Below, one piece after another: positions 34,076 to 47,261 of a stretch of DNA of 64,000 nucleotides; position 1 is the stretch's first letter; each line of letters begins with the position of its first letter. The notes beneath the pieces were generated by a model. It saw only the letters and a program-made list of their open reading frames with translations, was not told the DNA's origin and did no database searches. The translations under genes were made by a program, and so were the position numbers. The stretch spans positions 17,484,001 to 17,548,000 of the forward strand of contig JBHGNT010000018.1 in the NCBI GenBank assembly GCA_043228905.1, given 5' to 3'. The stretch comes from Azolla caroliniana (taxonomy: Eukaryota > Polypodiophyta).

Positions 34076-36523
34076 GCGTACAAATGCTTGAAGGTTAGGG
34101 TTTTCTGAGTAGGACAGATTTTAAATGCAACAAAGAAGATAGTCATTTGAGTTACGTATTAACATTGACGTTTACAATCATAGTCACTCGTTTTTCATAA
34201 ATGTTATGCAGAAAGGACACACTTCAGATCTGCTGAGCGTTCTAGGAAGAATGAAGACATATAAGGATGCCAGGACACATTTCCCTGAGTTTCTGATGAG
34301 CCTGATGTTGCCACGGAAAATGATCTCCTTGTAGTATCACCTTATAACCTGCAGTTTAGTGTCTTTATAAGCTGTTAGGTGGATCTCTCCAAATCTTGAT
34401 GTAATTAACCAATTATCTAAATGAAACCAATGATTCTATTGAATCCCATAGAATCCCTTCCACGTTATATGGTAAAATGGCATGTTCCTAGTATCTTAGG
34501 ATGGACAGTCTTGTGGCTAAAGGAATAGGCAAGGTTTCTGAGGTTAGGCACCTTTACATGGACAACTATTATTGCTCTAATGCCTTTATTCTTTGGTTGC
34601 ATCTAAATCAATTTGAACTCGGAAAACCCTAACTTTCAGCTCAGAGGGGTACAGTCGCATCGAATCAACTGTCTCGACTTCTGGTGATCATATGCATTCT
34701 TCACCTCGAAGGGTGGGGATTCTTGTTCTTGTAATTTGCTGCTCTTGTTCTCATTCATTTCATTATCTCATGTGCAAGGGTTGGAGACACTGCTACAAAG
34801 ATTGAATGGCTTTGTAAAGCTGTTGATGCAAAAGCCGAGGAGATGTTGTTCTGTGCCATTCTTTTCTAGTTATGCAAAACAGGTTCCTGAGTACTTCCGA
34901 TGTGTTTAAAGAATTTAGTGGATCATGCCTTTTTACAATGTACGCCAATATCAATTCAACTCGAATCATACGTTCATTGCTTTGTCTTCTTCTTACCTAG
35001 AATGACCAAGTGCAGATCAGAGAACACTTTCAACAAGAAGAAGGTCACATTGCTCTGATTATAATTATAGTTATTAGGGTTTTCGGTACTCCACAAGAAA
35101 AAATCATATAACGCAGATTGCCAGTTGTGGAGTTATTACTATTATTATCATTATAGGTTTCTTGGATCACACACTCAGTGGTGAAGTCACCATTGTAAGT
35201 CCTCACAGATATGACAGAGACTCTCTCCCTTCGATCATTCGCCAATATATCCATAATCCAAGCATTCATGCTTAGTTCTACAAATGCCAGGTAACATAAT
35301 GTTTGCCTTTGATGGAACTTCAAAAATCCCCATTTTAATCAGAAAAGTAGCACATACATTAGCTTTGCCTTGTCCATGTCGAACTGTTTAACCTCAGGAA
35401 CCTTGCCAATTCCTTTAGCGACGAGCCTCTCCATGCTAAAACGGTAGAGACATGCCACTTTATCATATAGTGTGGAATGGCTATAATGGTTTGAGCATTC
35501 TATAGAATTGAATACAATCATTGTGTTAGTGATTAATAGAGATCCTCCTAACATCTTAATTTATGGGACACTAAATAGTGGAGGTGATACATAAGATGGT
35601 ACCTCAAGGAAATCATCTTCCGTGGCAACAGTAATTAGGTTCCACAATATGCTTATCCTTCTGGCATCTGTTTCCTCGCAAGAAATCAGATCCATAAACA
35701 GAATGGCATGACACTAAGAAACAAGCCAAAAGAGATATTTCCCCGCAAAAATTTCCCTAGTTTTTGATATGGGAGAAAAATTGGAGTTCCATAATACGAT
35801 TCAAAGGGGGGGGGGGAATGATCCAAATGTCAATGGAAGCATGGCACCAACATTGACAAAAACATGATTAAATGAGAATTAGGACAAGTGGCCGTCTCAT
35901 TCTCTTTCTTTCCCTGTTTACTTCTTTTCTTCAAATCTCTCTACACTATCTCCAACTTTTTACCGAGACAGAAAGACTAGAGAGAGGAAAGTAGAATTTA
36001 TTTTTAACTTACAGATTTTGATCCAAGCCAAGGAAAGCGATGTTGTAAGAAGATGAGTACAGCAAAGGAACCTGAAAAGAGAAAGGATTCACAAAAACAT
36101 CAATGGTTCAATGAGAGAAAACAAGACAGACCAAGAATTTAGGGTTTTTGTTGGGGTTTCCCTTGCATTGTGTGTTTAGAAGCCTAATTACTAAAGTAGC
36201 TAACAAACAAGCATATTATTACATTGAGTTGATCAATCGGTGACATGCAATACTCATACCACCTGAAATAGTGCATACCATATCATACACATGCCACTTG
36301 ACAAAAAGCTTTATAAACGCAAAAACTGAGTTTTTGTCCATTCATTGTACCATCAAAGTGTAAACCATCCCGCCTACATTCTCCAATGAACGATAAATCA
36401 CCCCGATTTACCTACAGCATTCGATTTGATATCAGCAAAAGCATTATATAGATTTGATTTCTGTGCATTCTTGGGCTTCGTTGATGGGAATGTGATTGTG
36501 GCTTTCTTCTCAACGGAAGCCAT
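33780..36523 (-). pseudogene. Histone deacetylase-like fragment and inverted repeat, mirror of copy 2
   Basis: Exon 36013-36071 (59 bp) encodes the same VPLLYSSSYN segment, and the candidate first exon lies at 36398-36523 with its ATG on the minus strand. The internal inverted repeat appears at 34300-35640, and short frames such as 35045-35323 are identical to their left counterparts. A CT microsatellite (34041-34072) replaces the GA run of the left arm. No catalytic exons are present. Confidence 0.6.
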
Positions 36524-37232
36524 CATGTGCCTTGGCAATGCTTTGTTTTAGGGAGGGGGTAATACTAGCATTTAGACTGAAGACGTTCTCTGCAGGCGTA
36601 AGTCAAATGGCTCATGTACACATTTTTTATGCTTGAGAGTGGAAGCAATCAATGCTTGAGACTGAAAAGATATTCATGACAAGATGACTGTGATAATATA
36701 TGTATGTGAAACCAGCCAGAGATGGAGATGGAGATGGAGAAAAGCTGTTTCTAAATGGGAGAAGCAGAAAGAAGATGATGAGCTTCTTCTTCTTCTTCTT
36801 CTTCTTGCGCAGGCTTTTCGTACGTTCAAGTCATTAAATGAATAAATAAATGAAGTGGAATCAAATTATGAATTGTGTTTTGTTTGTGTAATTACATATT
36901 AACTAGAGATGAGATGATGGGATTACATGGCATGCATGAGATATCATGGTCACGCATGCATGGAACATGATGGTCATGCGTGGGTTGATGGGATTCCATG
37001 CCATGCATGAGATATCATGGGCATGCATTAGCTAGCATAAACACGATGGTCATGCATGGGTTGATGCCCACATGCCGCGAGTTTCATTCACGGACATAAA
37101 GGAATGTCCATGGATGGGAATATGGCCATGGCCTAACATTGTGTCATTCTCCAAGTTTGTTTTGAGAGATGGTTCGATCACATCGGGCTATCAATGAGGA
37201 GGAGTGGAATCATGTTAGCATATTGATTTATT
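36524..37232. other. Intergenic stretch with CATGCATG-rich block, right copy
   Basis: Mirror of 9457-10206. The CATGCATG motifs lie at about 36920-37090 and the GAA/TTC run at about 36784-36806. Confidence 0.6.
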
Positions 37233-39182
37233 GCATTTGTTATGAACTCATGCATGTAATGAGTTATGTTATAAACTTATACCTATCTTAGTCGTGATGT
37301 CAATAGTATGCATGCATCCCATCACCTGGTGGGTTATAAACTCATGTGTCTTAATCATTTTGGCATTCTATAGAAGAGCAAGAAGAGCATAGCCTATGAG
37401 CTTATATCTTGAAATTATATTGATATGCGATTAGTGATCTGGATTAATATCTAATCGCTCTTTGATCTTGCGTAATAGTCTATAATCAGTCTATTCTATA
37501 ACACGTTATTAGCACGATCAACGTCTACCATTGCAATTAATTATTCTCTTAGACAAATCTACCTTATTGTTACCATTAGTATAGCTTCTCAAGCTCTTCA
37601 AATAGAGAAATGCTTATTCCCGCCATTTGCGTTCGATGGGTCCAATTATATGACTTGGATGGTTCATGTTGAAGGCCATCTCACGACGAAAGATCTCCTT
37701 CATAAGGTAAGTGATAATTTTAATGATGTTGAGAACTGAAATGCTAGGAAGAAGGGAGCGGAAGCATTCATCTTGATCCTTCATCACCTTGATCTAAGCC
37801 TTCAGAATCAATACTTCTCCATCAAGAATCCATCAACTCTCCGAAAGCAAATCAAACTTGACCGCTTTGATCATCAATGAACTGTTCTCCGCCCCAACAC
37901 TTTACATGAATGGAATCAACTTCATTTTCAAGATTTCAAGTCAGTTGTTGAATATAATTCCTCACTATTTGGTATCGTTTCTAAACTTAAATTTTGTGGT
38001 CATGACAACCTTGTTCAAGAGGCAAATCTAATCAACAAAACGTTAACTAGTTTTCATCCCTCAAATTTTAATCTTTCCGAACAATATCGTAATCGTGGTT
38101 TTAAAACCTATGTTGAACTTTTATCTGAACTTCTTGTCGCTAAGAAACACCACCAAGTGTTCCTCAAGAATAATAAACTTCATCCAATTAGCCAACTTGT
38201 GGCTCCTCTACAATTTAAGGATTTGACGCATGTCGAGATTAATTATTCTAGACGACAACATCGTCATCAACACCCATATGCACAAATTCGAGGAAGACGA
38301 ACAATAGGAATCAATATCCCAAAAGTAATCAAGTCAAGCTAATGTACCATCAATCAAAGTCAAGTCAAGATAATGCTTCATCCAATTCATGTCTTTGATG
38401 TGGTCTACGAGGGTATTAGGCAAATACTTGCCAAACTTCTAAGTTTCATGTTGATCTTTATCAGAAGTATGGCAAGCAAGGTCAAGATAGGAAATCGAAG
38501 GCTAATATGGTAAACACCGGGTCATTTGAAATAGGTAATATGTCACATTCTCTTTTTCATATCTTAGTGAGATGTTAAAAAATGCCCTATTTAAGCAGAA
38601 TTTCAAAAAGGCACGATGCATGCATATGTGGTTTATGAAAACATAGCGAAAAATAGAACTAACTAATATCACGACAACAAAATCATCCGACGTATATTCT
38701 ATCTACCATGTTTTTGTCCAAAACTTAGATAAGGTATAGATGTCAACGCAAGTATAATAGTAACACATGTCATTGTGCATATTCTAAAAAGCATACCCCA
38801 CTGAATAAGTGACTTCTTTTAATTATGTGTGTATATTTATATAAAATATTTCTTAAAAAGCAAATTGTGAACCTGACAATTAAGAGATACTACTATGTTG
38901 AGAGAAAAATTCCCTTGACACGTGATACATGACACCGTCAATGTAGAAATAAACTAGTCTACAATAGCATTCCAATCATATGAGCAAATGATAGAGTATA
39001 ATTTTATCTCATATAAACCGCAAATAATAAAGGAGACTTCAAACAACAAGTACACATACAAATTATACTTAATCTCTAAGTTCAATGCATGTTACACGAA
39101 AATTATAAATAAGCTCAACTTATATATTACATCAAAATTTAACAATTCATATTGTTCAAATTTTACAATAAGCCATATGCAT

Positions 39183-39377
39183 TCAATCCAATAATAGGTT
39201 TGGTAAAGCCGGCTCTTCCGCATTAGCTCCTTCATCAAGATTGTCCTCATTGGCTTCGTCGGTACGCTCAATAGAATCATTAGTGTGTTCAAACTCTAAC
39301 ACGTCTTCTAATTCAACAAGGTCCCCTGCTTCTTCAACTATAGGTTCCATAGGTTCTCTAGAAGTCATCTGGAACAT
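39183..39377 (-). CDS. Acidic ORF of methylase-like fragment, right copy
   Basis: Mirror of 7391-7585, 64 residues with a single Val/Ile difference. The same uncertainty applies: possibly the last exon of the captured gene. Confidence 0.35.
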   Translation of the reverse strand: MFQMTSREPMEPIVEEAGDLVELEDVLEFEHTNDSIERTDEANEDNLDEGANAEEPALPNLLLD

Positions 39378-39469
39378 CTTAGTTTCATTGATATTCTTTG
39401 CCCCAACATCTTGGTCTTGATCTGGACAGTCCTAGGATACCTTGGATCCTCATTTTGATGAAATTAACA

Positions 39470-40036
39470 TTATCAAGGGTCCTTCTCCAATGCAACAGAG
39501 TTCCTGAACATCTTTAAGGTGCATGTTGTAGTAGTACCTAACAGTAGAATGAAATTGCACATGTAACATCAAACTAAAGAATAGATTATACATTAATCTA
39601 AATTGATGCGACAAGTTTTATATTATATACCTGTGCCGGAAAACAAATCTAAAACCCAATCATTTGGGTTTGAAAACAACTGAATTAGGTGGTTGATTAG
39701 TCTTTTTGGTTTTTGACACTCAGCCACCAGGTTGCCTTCATCAATGAGTACCCGTCTAGTCCCATTCAAGCTTTCTACATCAAGGATGAGATTAGGTGAG
39801 TCATTATCTTCGTACTCAACATTCCGAAGTCTACCGTATGTGAAGCTCTTGACTAAATCCATTTTTTCCTTTCCTTCGGACTTTGCAAATATTAGGAATA
39901 ATACTCCATCTTCCTCGACGTAAACCAAACTCGAAAAACAGCCTATGGGATTTGCTTTGTTGATAGCCATCATAACCCCTTTTCGCAGGAGACATGATCT
40001 TAAGATTGAAGGCGGGGACTTTTTGGCGAGGTTCAC
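39470..40036 (-). pseudogene. DNA N4/N6-methylase-like gene fragment, right copy
   Basis: Mirror of 6732-7294. The exon 39631-40036 ends NPNDWVLDLFSGTG at the splice donor, and the short next exon begins near 39537. The intron acceptor has changed from TGTCAG|GTAC to TGTTAG|GTAC, still AG. Four residues differ from the left copy over 137. The second exon again stops after LEKDP. Confidence 0.55.
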
Positions 40037-41537
40037 TAAAATAGAATAAATATTTTAGTAGTAGCATGATAAAGAAACCAATTATTTAACTATAGGCAAT
40101 AATTAGGTTGATAAACCCTAAAATTGCCCACATAGGTGCAATTTATTAGCTTTTTTTTATCGATATCCATGTTCGTTTGTTTAGTAGAAAACCTTGTGTT
40201 TTCAACGGGAATTCGATACACAAGGCTTTGACGCTTCCTACACTGTCAAAGTTGACCATTGAAGCCTATACCCCGAAGCCAGAAGTACAACATTTGGATG
40301 AAGTACAACAATTTGAAATGAAAGACCTCGGTTTAACCACATTTTGCTTATAAGATCTCTTATATCCATAAAATATTAAAACGGTTTTCTATTGATCAAG
40401 CTCATTCTACTAGAACTCCTATGGTAGTTTGCTCTTTGGACCCTTCTCGTAACCCATTTTAGCCAAGATCTTTTGACGAGTCAGCATTTGGACCACAGTA
40501 CCCTTAAATGGTTGTTGTTGGCGCACTTATGTACTTGGCTAATTGTACGCATCCGGACATTTCATTCGTTGTCAATTTGCTGGCTCAGTATAGTCACGAT
40601 CCTACCAAGTGACACTAGACTAGAATTAAGCTGATTTTCCAATATTTACGAGGCACTGAAGATATGGGTCTTTTCTTTACCAATGGTTCTATGCACGGTC
40701 AATTGACCGGTTATTCTAACAATGGGTTCTTATCTAACTCTCATGTTGGCAAATCACAAATAGGTTATGTTTTCCTTGTTGGTGGTACAACGATCTCTTG
40801 GAGATCAACAAAGCAAACATTCGCTGCAACATCGTCAAATCATGTTGAGATATTGGCATTACATGAAGCAAGTTGAGAATGCCTATTGTTACAATGCTTA
40901 ATCAGGCATAATGGAAGTTCTTGCGGTTTTATCGGCCCCCATTACCAACAATTATCTATGAAGATAGTTATGCTTGCATTAATCAATTCAAGAAGGGCTT
41001 CATTAAAGGTGATTGAATCAAACATATTTCTCTCAAGTTTTTCTTTACTCGTGAGCTCAATGATAATTATATCAACATTCAACCTATTACATCAAGCAAG
41101 AACTTCGCGGATATTTTTACCAAAAGCTTACCTGCATCAAAACAATGGCTGAACATTCCTTCTCTTGGACTCAAAAGATTATCAGAGCCGATGAGCTAAA
41201 ACAATGATGATGAGATGAGGGGGAGTATTATGAACTCATGCATGTAATGAGTCATGTTATACCTATCTCATGCATGTAATGATGTAAATAGTAAGCATGT
41301 ATCCCAGCATCTTTTGGGTCATAAATTCATGTATCTTAATCATTTTGGCATCTTGAGGGCTTATTGTCTGACAATATAGAAGATAACCTATTAAGTGCAT
41401 CTGCACTAGGCATTCATCATAGCCAATGAGCTCTATCTTGAGATTATATTGATATGCGATTAGTGATCTGGATTAACATCTAATCGCTCTTTGATCTTGC
41501 TTAATAGTCTTTTATCAGTCTAGTTTATAACAACATT

Positions 41538-43849
41538 GATCCAATCTTCCTTTAAAATCTTCATCCTAGATACAATATGTCACTTACACTATGCATTTAT
41601 TCATCGTGACCATGGAGTGGGATGGGTTTCTTGGGCCTATCAATATCCATGAAGTGATGGAAGTTGGTTTATGCAACAATTATATGGTCCTTCTATCCTA
41701 TCTTCATTGTCAATCCTATTATCCGGTAGCCAAATATACAAACTCATGGACTTGCACTATTATTGTGTAGTCTACACTTTGATTGATCAAATGTTATTGT
41801 TGATAAAACTATTCTATGTCGTGGAATATGCAACCTAATGCAATCCAACGTGCCCACATGTCCAGACTTGTTGGTTTATTTGATGACCTCTCTCCTTTTT
41901 TAAGTGATGTGATGCATGTCTAGGTGCTTTCATCGTGTTTGAGAGATTAATTTGTAGCTTGTGCCTTCACCAATAATGCGGTTCAGATCGATAAATATGT
42001 GCATTAGATTATATGTGAGCTATGTGAGCTTGTATGGTGTACTAACTAGGTTTCAATGCTATGTAGTGAATATGTGCATGTAATGAATAAATTTTGTATT
42101 TACACATACAAGTGCATATTGTGAAAAGCACATAGAGAGAATCCAAACAAGCTTGCCTTGCTTCTTACTTCTTACTCAATTTATAGTTGATACGTTGATA
42201 CCCATTTTGGTTGGTTTGGCTACATGCGTGCTAAACGGGTGCCACAAAGGAACAAAGGTACACCACAACATGACGGCATGCGCTTGCTCAAAACGTACAC
42301 CACAATATATATGTTTGCATAAAAATGTGTCTATTAGTGTAATTGTGGAGGAGTATGTGTGGATACATTTATATAGAAGCATGTCTACCCTCATGTATAC
42401 TTGTGAATGAGCATGTATAATTAATTGTGTATTTCTATGTTATATGTGTGTGTATGTGCGTATAGACGTATGTGTATGTGCATGAGTATTAGTATGTGGA
42501 TGTGTGTGTGTGTGTGTGTGGGGGGGGGGGGATATGGATGTGGATGTGGACGTATGCATATGGGTTATCACGAAGCGTACAACCATCTTGGCAGCTAAAA
42601 ATGTGAAAAAGGGAGACCAGCGTTTCAAGACAAAAGTAGAGTATTTTCCAAGAAAGTCAGAAAGTGGACACATTGAGTAATAAACCAATAGAGTATGGAC
42701 CATGTCCAACCAAATATTATGCACCACTTACACTCATGAGACCCTAACTTGATGTTCTTTTCCAAAAGGATAAGTTAAGTATGTTGGTGAGTGGGAGGGA
42801 GCTATTGCTGAAAATGTAAATTTATCCTTCCCACTTTAGCTCATGGGCAAGTTTTAGGAGGACGCAAAGTAAACAAGAGAAAAAGTTCACAAAGTGAGAG
42901 GCGAAGATTAGTACTATCTCAAACCTATGTTTAGGGCCATGTACCTATAGGTTCGGCGTTGTGCTTTCATCCCTAGTGCAAAGCTTCAAATGTTGTGTCA
43001 TGCCCAAAGAGAGGCCAACCGATTATTGCTTCTCTTCTACTCGTCAACCAACAACAAAGTATTCACCTCCACAACATTCATTCATATGCTTCAGAACTAG
43101 GGACAACATGCCTATATCCTTCGTTTGATGTCCTACGAACGAAACTATGTTTTGCTTGATATGGCTGGTGTTGACCACACTCTATGGAGGGGATGTGCTT
43201 TGAGGTACTATTATGCCATGCATTATTTACCTCGTTACCCAATAGGGAACTAACAATTTTTGGGAACCCAAACTTGCACAAATTGTGTGCAATGCTATTA
43301 TGGATTCAAGTTCATGTGGGAGAGGTCAAAGGTCCTTTATTTCTACCACCCCTTGAGAGGGGTTTAAACAATAACATATGCTCTACTACTAACACCTAGT
43401 ACCTAGTTTTGAAGCTGTCACAAAAATATGATATTGTGACTTATAATTGAAAGGCTGAAGGAAAATCTAACATCTAGTCTTTAAAATAGTGAATGATTCC
43501 AACCTCACTTGTTACATATGCCATTTGTGGAACTAACCATGAATGCTTGGATTATGGATATATTGGTTTACAGTGACATTTCACTTCCATTTCCACCATT
43601 ACGTATCCATGAATGAGTTGTTGCCCATCTTCATTTGGTTCTACAATCCATCTTTCTTGATCAGAGGAGAGCTCTATCATATCTGAGAGGACTCACAATG
43701 GTCACGTCACCACTGTGTGTGATCCAAGAAACCTATAATGATAATAATAATAATAACTCCATAACTGGCAATCTGAGTTACAAGATTTTTTCTTTGAGGA
43801 GTACTGATTACCCTAATCACTGTAATTTTAATTAGAGCAATGTGGTCTT
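41538..43849. other. Intergenic part of block A, right copy
   Basis: Mirror of 2886-5231 with small indels: a G run at 42521-42530 beside a GT microsatellite, and one instead of two copies of a 37-bp unit near 42270-42310. No supported gene. Confidence 0.6.
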
Positions 43850-44080
43850 CTTCTTGCTGACATGCAACAGCTGCTGCACAGAATAAATCTGTTCGCCTCC
43901 AGAACTTCAATGACTCGTGGCATTGACCAGAAACGTTGCAGCCACACTGAGGCTCCTATAGGCACCAGCCAGCACTTCGAATCCCTTTCCGTGAAGTGTA
44001 AACTCCAGCTTCTTCATCTTATTCACATGCTCCTCCTGCTGTTGCTAATTCCGCTCTTTCTGCAGATAATGGAGTGGCAT
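43850..44080 (-). pseudogene. Dof-like pseudogene remnant, right copy
   Basis: Minus-strand counterpart of 2649-2880, covering the segment after the zinc finger (AGAYRSL..VQ-FW-like region to EANRF). The finger itself and the opposing palindrome arm are deleted here. Confidence 0.75.
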
Positions 44081-44099
44081 AATTAGAGCAATGTGGTCT
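44081..44099 (+). other. 19-bp templated filler at deletion junction
   Basis: AATTAGAGCAATGTGGTCT occurs at 43830-43848 in its normal place and again here, exactly at the junction where about 2.3 kb (343-2648 of the left arm) is missing. Confidence 0.85.
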
Positions 44100-44486
44100 A
44101 TTGGGAAATCGTTAGTATGAAATGCATCATTCTTCAAAGATTGCCATTTGTAACGAATCCTTGACAAACTTGATGGACTGACCACCCACCACGAGGCAAA
44201 AGGAATGATAAAGATGTGTGTATTCTTATCTCCTCTTGTCCATTCCCTCGTAGAAACTTGGGATGGAGATTGAATAAAAACCCACCATGGGTGACATAGT
44301 GAAAGAGCCCTTGGCTTGTATAAGTAGACACTAAGCAGGACAAAAGATCAACAATGGAAGGGGTCTCGTTTACTCCACCCCGACAACTTCTATCGCAACC
44401 ACATGTGTTGTTTTTCCTTTTACCATTAGAAGGCCACATCAACCCTTTCCTTCATCTAGGGGAACAGTTGAGCACCTTCAGCATTT

Positions 44487-44709
44487 TGTTGACACTCCTT
44501 GTCCTTGGCCCATCGCAATTGGCCTCCAATGGCACCCTACGAACTCAATCCCACCCTACACACCAATTCAAATGGAACAAAGGAAACACATACTATGTTC
44601 CAATTCCATCAAACAAAAGAAACACATTCCTCACGTCATGATGATGATGTGAGTGCCGTCATTTTGTAGTACCTTTAATAATAATACAGTGACATTGTCT
44701 ACTTCTTTG

Positions 44710-44768
<59 letters not shown>

Positions 44769-44914
44769 ATTGTTCAGTTCTTGATCTTGATCTCTGCTAA
44801 GTTGTCTTTCCCTTGTTTAATCTGTTCATCTTGGTTTTGTCTCTGTCATCATCTTGTTGATCTTCTTACTATAGTGTTGTTCTTGTTTCCACACTGACGA
44901 CCTTGACTCCAACA
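44487..44914 (+). repeat. 5-prime LTR of an internally deleted copia element
   Basis: It begins TGTTGACACTCC and ends CTCCAACA, a TGTTG/CAACA pair, and is followed at once by TTTGGTATCAAAGC (44915-44928), a near match to the tRNA-iMet primer-binding site of plant copia elements. A CT microsatellite fills about 44709-44762. Confidence 0.75.
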
Positions 44915-45700
44915 TTTGGTATCAAAGCGAAGGTTCTTCAATCAGTTGTTGGTCGTCTTTTGTCTTCAATAACACTGAATTTGACAACACACCCTTTGGA
45001 GACCCCAAGTTGATCTGACTCTTGGAACAGACTCAAGATCTCTGTCGGACAGAGATCTTTTGATCGGCAACTACGGTTGAAGTTAGCAATGATGGACTTA
45101 GGTTCAGCTCGACACATACTCAGAATGAAGATTAGTTGGCACCGAAATTAACGACAATTGTTGTTGTCTCAAGCCAAATACATCAAACGTGTCTTGGAGC
45201 GCTTCAACATGCAATCAACCAAATCTGCTTCAACCCAGCTCCCCATTAGCCTTCGGCTATCTCAACGAGACTATTCGACATCCACTCCGGAGGGGGAAAT
45301 GATGAAGTTTGTACTGTATGCATCAACAGTTGGCTCCTTGATGTTCACGATGGTCGCAACATGGCTAAACATAGCTCATGCCATAGGAGTCGTCAACAGA
45401 TTTATGAATAACCCTAGCCGACCACATTGGAACACAATCAAGCATGTATTTAGAGACCCAGTGGGCACACAAGACCTTGGTATCCTCTTTGTCCCCAATA
45501 AGACCTCAACCATAGTAGGCTACACCGACTTAAACTTTACTGGTTGTCATACAACTGAAATTCAACTACCAGTTACTTCTTCTGATTCGGCACTAGAGCA
45601 ATATCGTGGAAGTCGAAACTTTAGGAGTGCACAACCACCTTGACCACCGAGGCCAAATGGATAGCCGAAAGTCAACTACCATTGGAGCAATATCGTGGAA
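44915..45700 (+). mobile_element. Deleted copia internal region
   Basis: The primer-binding site is followed after 240 bp by a frame (45158-45643) containing YIKRVLERFNM, STPEGEMMKFV and VGYTDLNFTG, i.e. the end of the polymerase and the start of RNase H. Everything between is deleted, and the RNase H is truncated and scrambled near 45600. No 3-prime LTR is visible. Confidence 0.75.
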
Positions 45701-46080
45701 ATGGAACTTCAGGAACATATTGGCCCCATTGGCATACATGTAACAAAGTAACCATCCTCCCTTCACATCTCTCATAATGTGTTCTACACTATTGAGAGCC
45801 ATATCGATATAAGGTGTATAATACATAATTTAAAAGACGTCGGTAATGATCTAAATGACTGAACGAAGACTAGCTAACAAACTAAACCCCCACCAATTGC
45901 TAGTTAAGTATAGAAAATAAAGGCTATAGAGGTATAACCTCTTAAATTCAAAATGTTGATCTTCTTATTCGAAAGACCATTAATCTTCTTTGAGGCACCA
46001 ACATCGCATCTTTGACTGTTACCTAACCCAATCTAACCATTCGCTGAAATTGAAGGTTAAGAAGTTGTTCACCTTCCCAC
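45701..46080. other. No supported gene
   Basis: AT-rich sequence between copia and LINE remnants; a near repeat of GAGCAATATCGTGGAA occurs at about 45595 and 45684. Confidence 0.45.
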
Positions 46081-46325
46081 CTCAACAACCTTGATGTTAT
46101 CAAAACCTCCATTTATATGGATTTGGCACATCGCCCATCTTGTGGGGGATACCATTGCACATCCTCCATTTGATTGACTTGTAGCATGAGTAAGAGCGTT
46201 GGGTAAAGAGAATTATGATTGTTCTTTGTTCATTACCTTGTGTGGTTGTGCTGTTTTCTATCAACTTCTCCCCGTGTCTCTTGAGTTCGAGCAAGAAAAG
46301 CCTCAAGCATTGTTGATCCTCATAT
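46081..46325 (-). mobile_element. LINE 3-prime fragment
   Basis: It matches 31130-31325 (GTAGCATGAGTAAGAGCG and following). It is continued on the other side of the solo LTR at 47262. Confidence 0.6.
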
Positions 46326-46328
46326 TGT

Positions 46329-46365
<37 letters not shown>

Positions 46366-47261
46366 ATTGAATGGAAAGTATTATATTGCACTATAAGACA
46401 GATTACAAAGAGTAGGCAAAACAAGGAGCTCTAGAATGGTGTTAAACCAATTTGGTTTTGCGATGATTAATAATTTCCTATTTATATGTCCCTATAGGGT
46501 ATTCTCGAAGGTTCTCGAATATAGCGTACTCTAGACGGTTCTAGAATATAAAACACGCTAGAATATTCTAGAATACAAAGTACACTAAAATATTCTTATG
46601 ATATTCTATATATTTATGTTATTTATACAAACATATTATTACAATGGCTAAGGATTTGATTTGTATAGAATAAGGTTGTGGGTTCAAATCCTTTTGAGGG
46701 ATCATGTGAGTGTCATCATGACAAGGCATCATCATTATGTGAGTGGCATCATGATGCTACCGGCCTAACGTAACACGGTGTTGGATACTTGTCCTTTAGT
46801 ATCCGACTCAAGGTCTTGTGCTCGGGGAGTCACAATGGGATCCTCTCGTTTTTGAACCGATAGTAGTAACCCATGTAGGAATCAAAGATTGTGTGACTAT
46901 GGAAATGAACACAAGCTGGCTACAATCGAATGGTTATGAATGCGTTACGCATGAACATAAGGATTTGACACAAATCAATTATGACACAATACACAGTGTA
47001 TGAGGTAACATAATTTTATTATGGAAGATCCAATTGATACAATACTATTTGACTCGTTTTTACATGCTTTCCATGTCCCTTTTTATACAGATCATGGGTG
47101 GTTACGAATAGAGCATGAACCACTGCTACTAATAATAATTATTTCCGTTTTAAGTTCGGCTTTCTTTACTGCTTCGCTCGGCCCCGCTCGTCTTTAGTTA
47201 AGCCCGTAACCATTTATTAGTCTTTTCACACTTGGTCGTCCGAACCTGCCAACACATGACA
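46326..47261. mobile_element. LTR-type insertion, 936 bp, target duplication CATAT
   Basis: It starts TGTCA and ends TGACA (perfect 5-bp inverted repeat), and is flanked by CATAT at 46321-46325 and 47262-47266. The LINE sequence at 31310-31330 reads uninterrupted across the site. No retroelement genes are present; it is either a long solo LTR or a gene-less (TRIM-like) element. Confidence 0.83.
46643..46712 (+). other. Possible tRNA-derived SINE-like promoter inside the insertion
   Basis: TGGCTAAGGATT resembles a pol III A box and GGTTCAAATCC, about 40 bp later, matches a B box. No cloverleaf tRNA can be drawn with confidence. Confidence 0.3.

Larger units (their letters stand above)
37238..41532 (+). 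mobile_element. Copia LTR retrotransposon, degenerate, right copy
   Basis: 5-prime LTR 37238-37503 (266 bp, TGTTATG to TATAACA), gag about 37590-38540, antisense methylase-like insert about 38541-40195, C-terminal polymerase/RNase H about 40196-41160, polypurine tract 41214-41225, 3-prime LTR 41226-41532 (307 bp). Target duplications are GCATT (37233-37237) and ACATT (41533-41537), one mismatch, the same mismatch as in the left copy. Gag includes KNKLHPISQLVAPLQF and a damaged CCHC knuckle. The RNase H frame at 40664 reads GYSNNGFLSNSH. It lacks integrase and most of the polymerase. Confidence 0.88.
33445..44437 (-). repeat. Right arm of large inverted duplication (block A)
   Basis: Reverse-complement counterpart of 1-13241. 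Homology stops abruptly at 33445, inside what corresponds to the 5-prime region of the Dof-like gene (13241), so the arm carries an orphan copy of that promoter. At 44081 a 2.3-kb deletion relative to the left arm is joined through a 19-bp filler. Confidence 0.93.

Noticed and set aside
46643-46712. tRNA gene
   Set aside because: A- and B-box-like motifs are present but no acceptor, D or anticodon stem can be paired.
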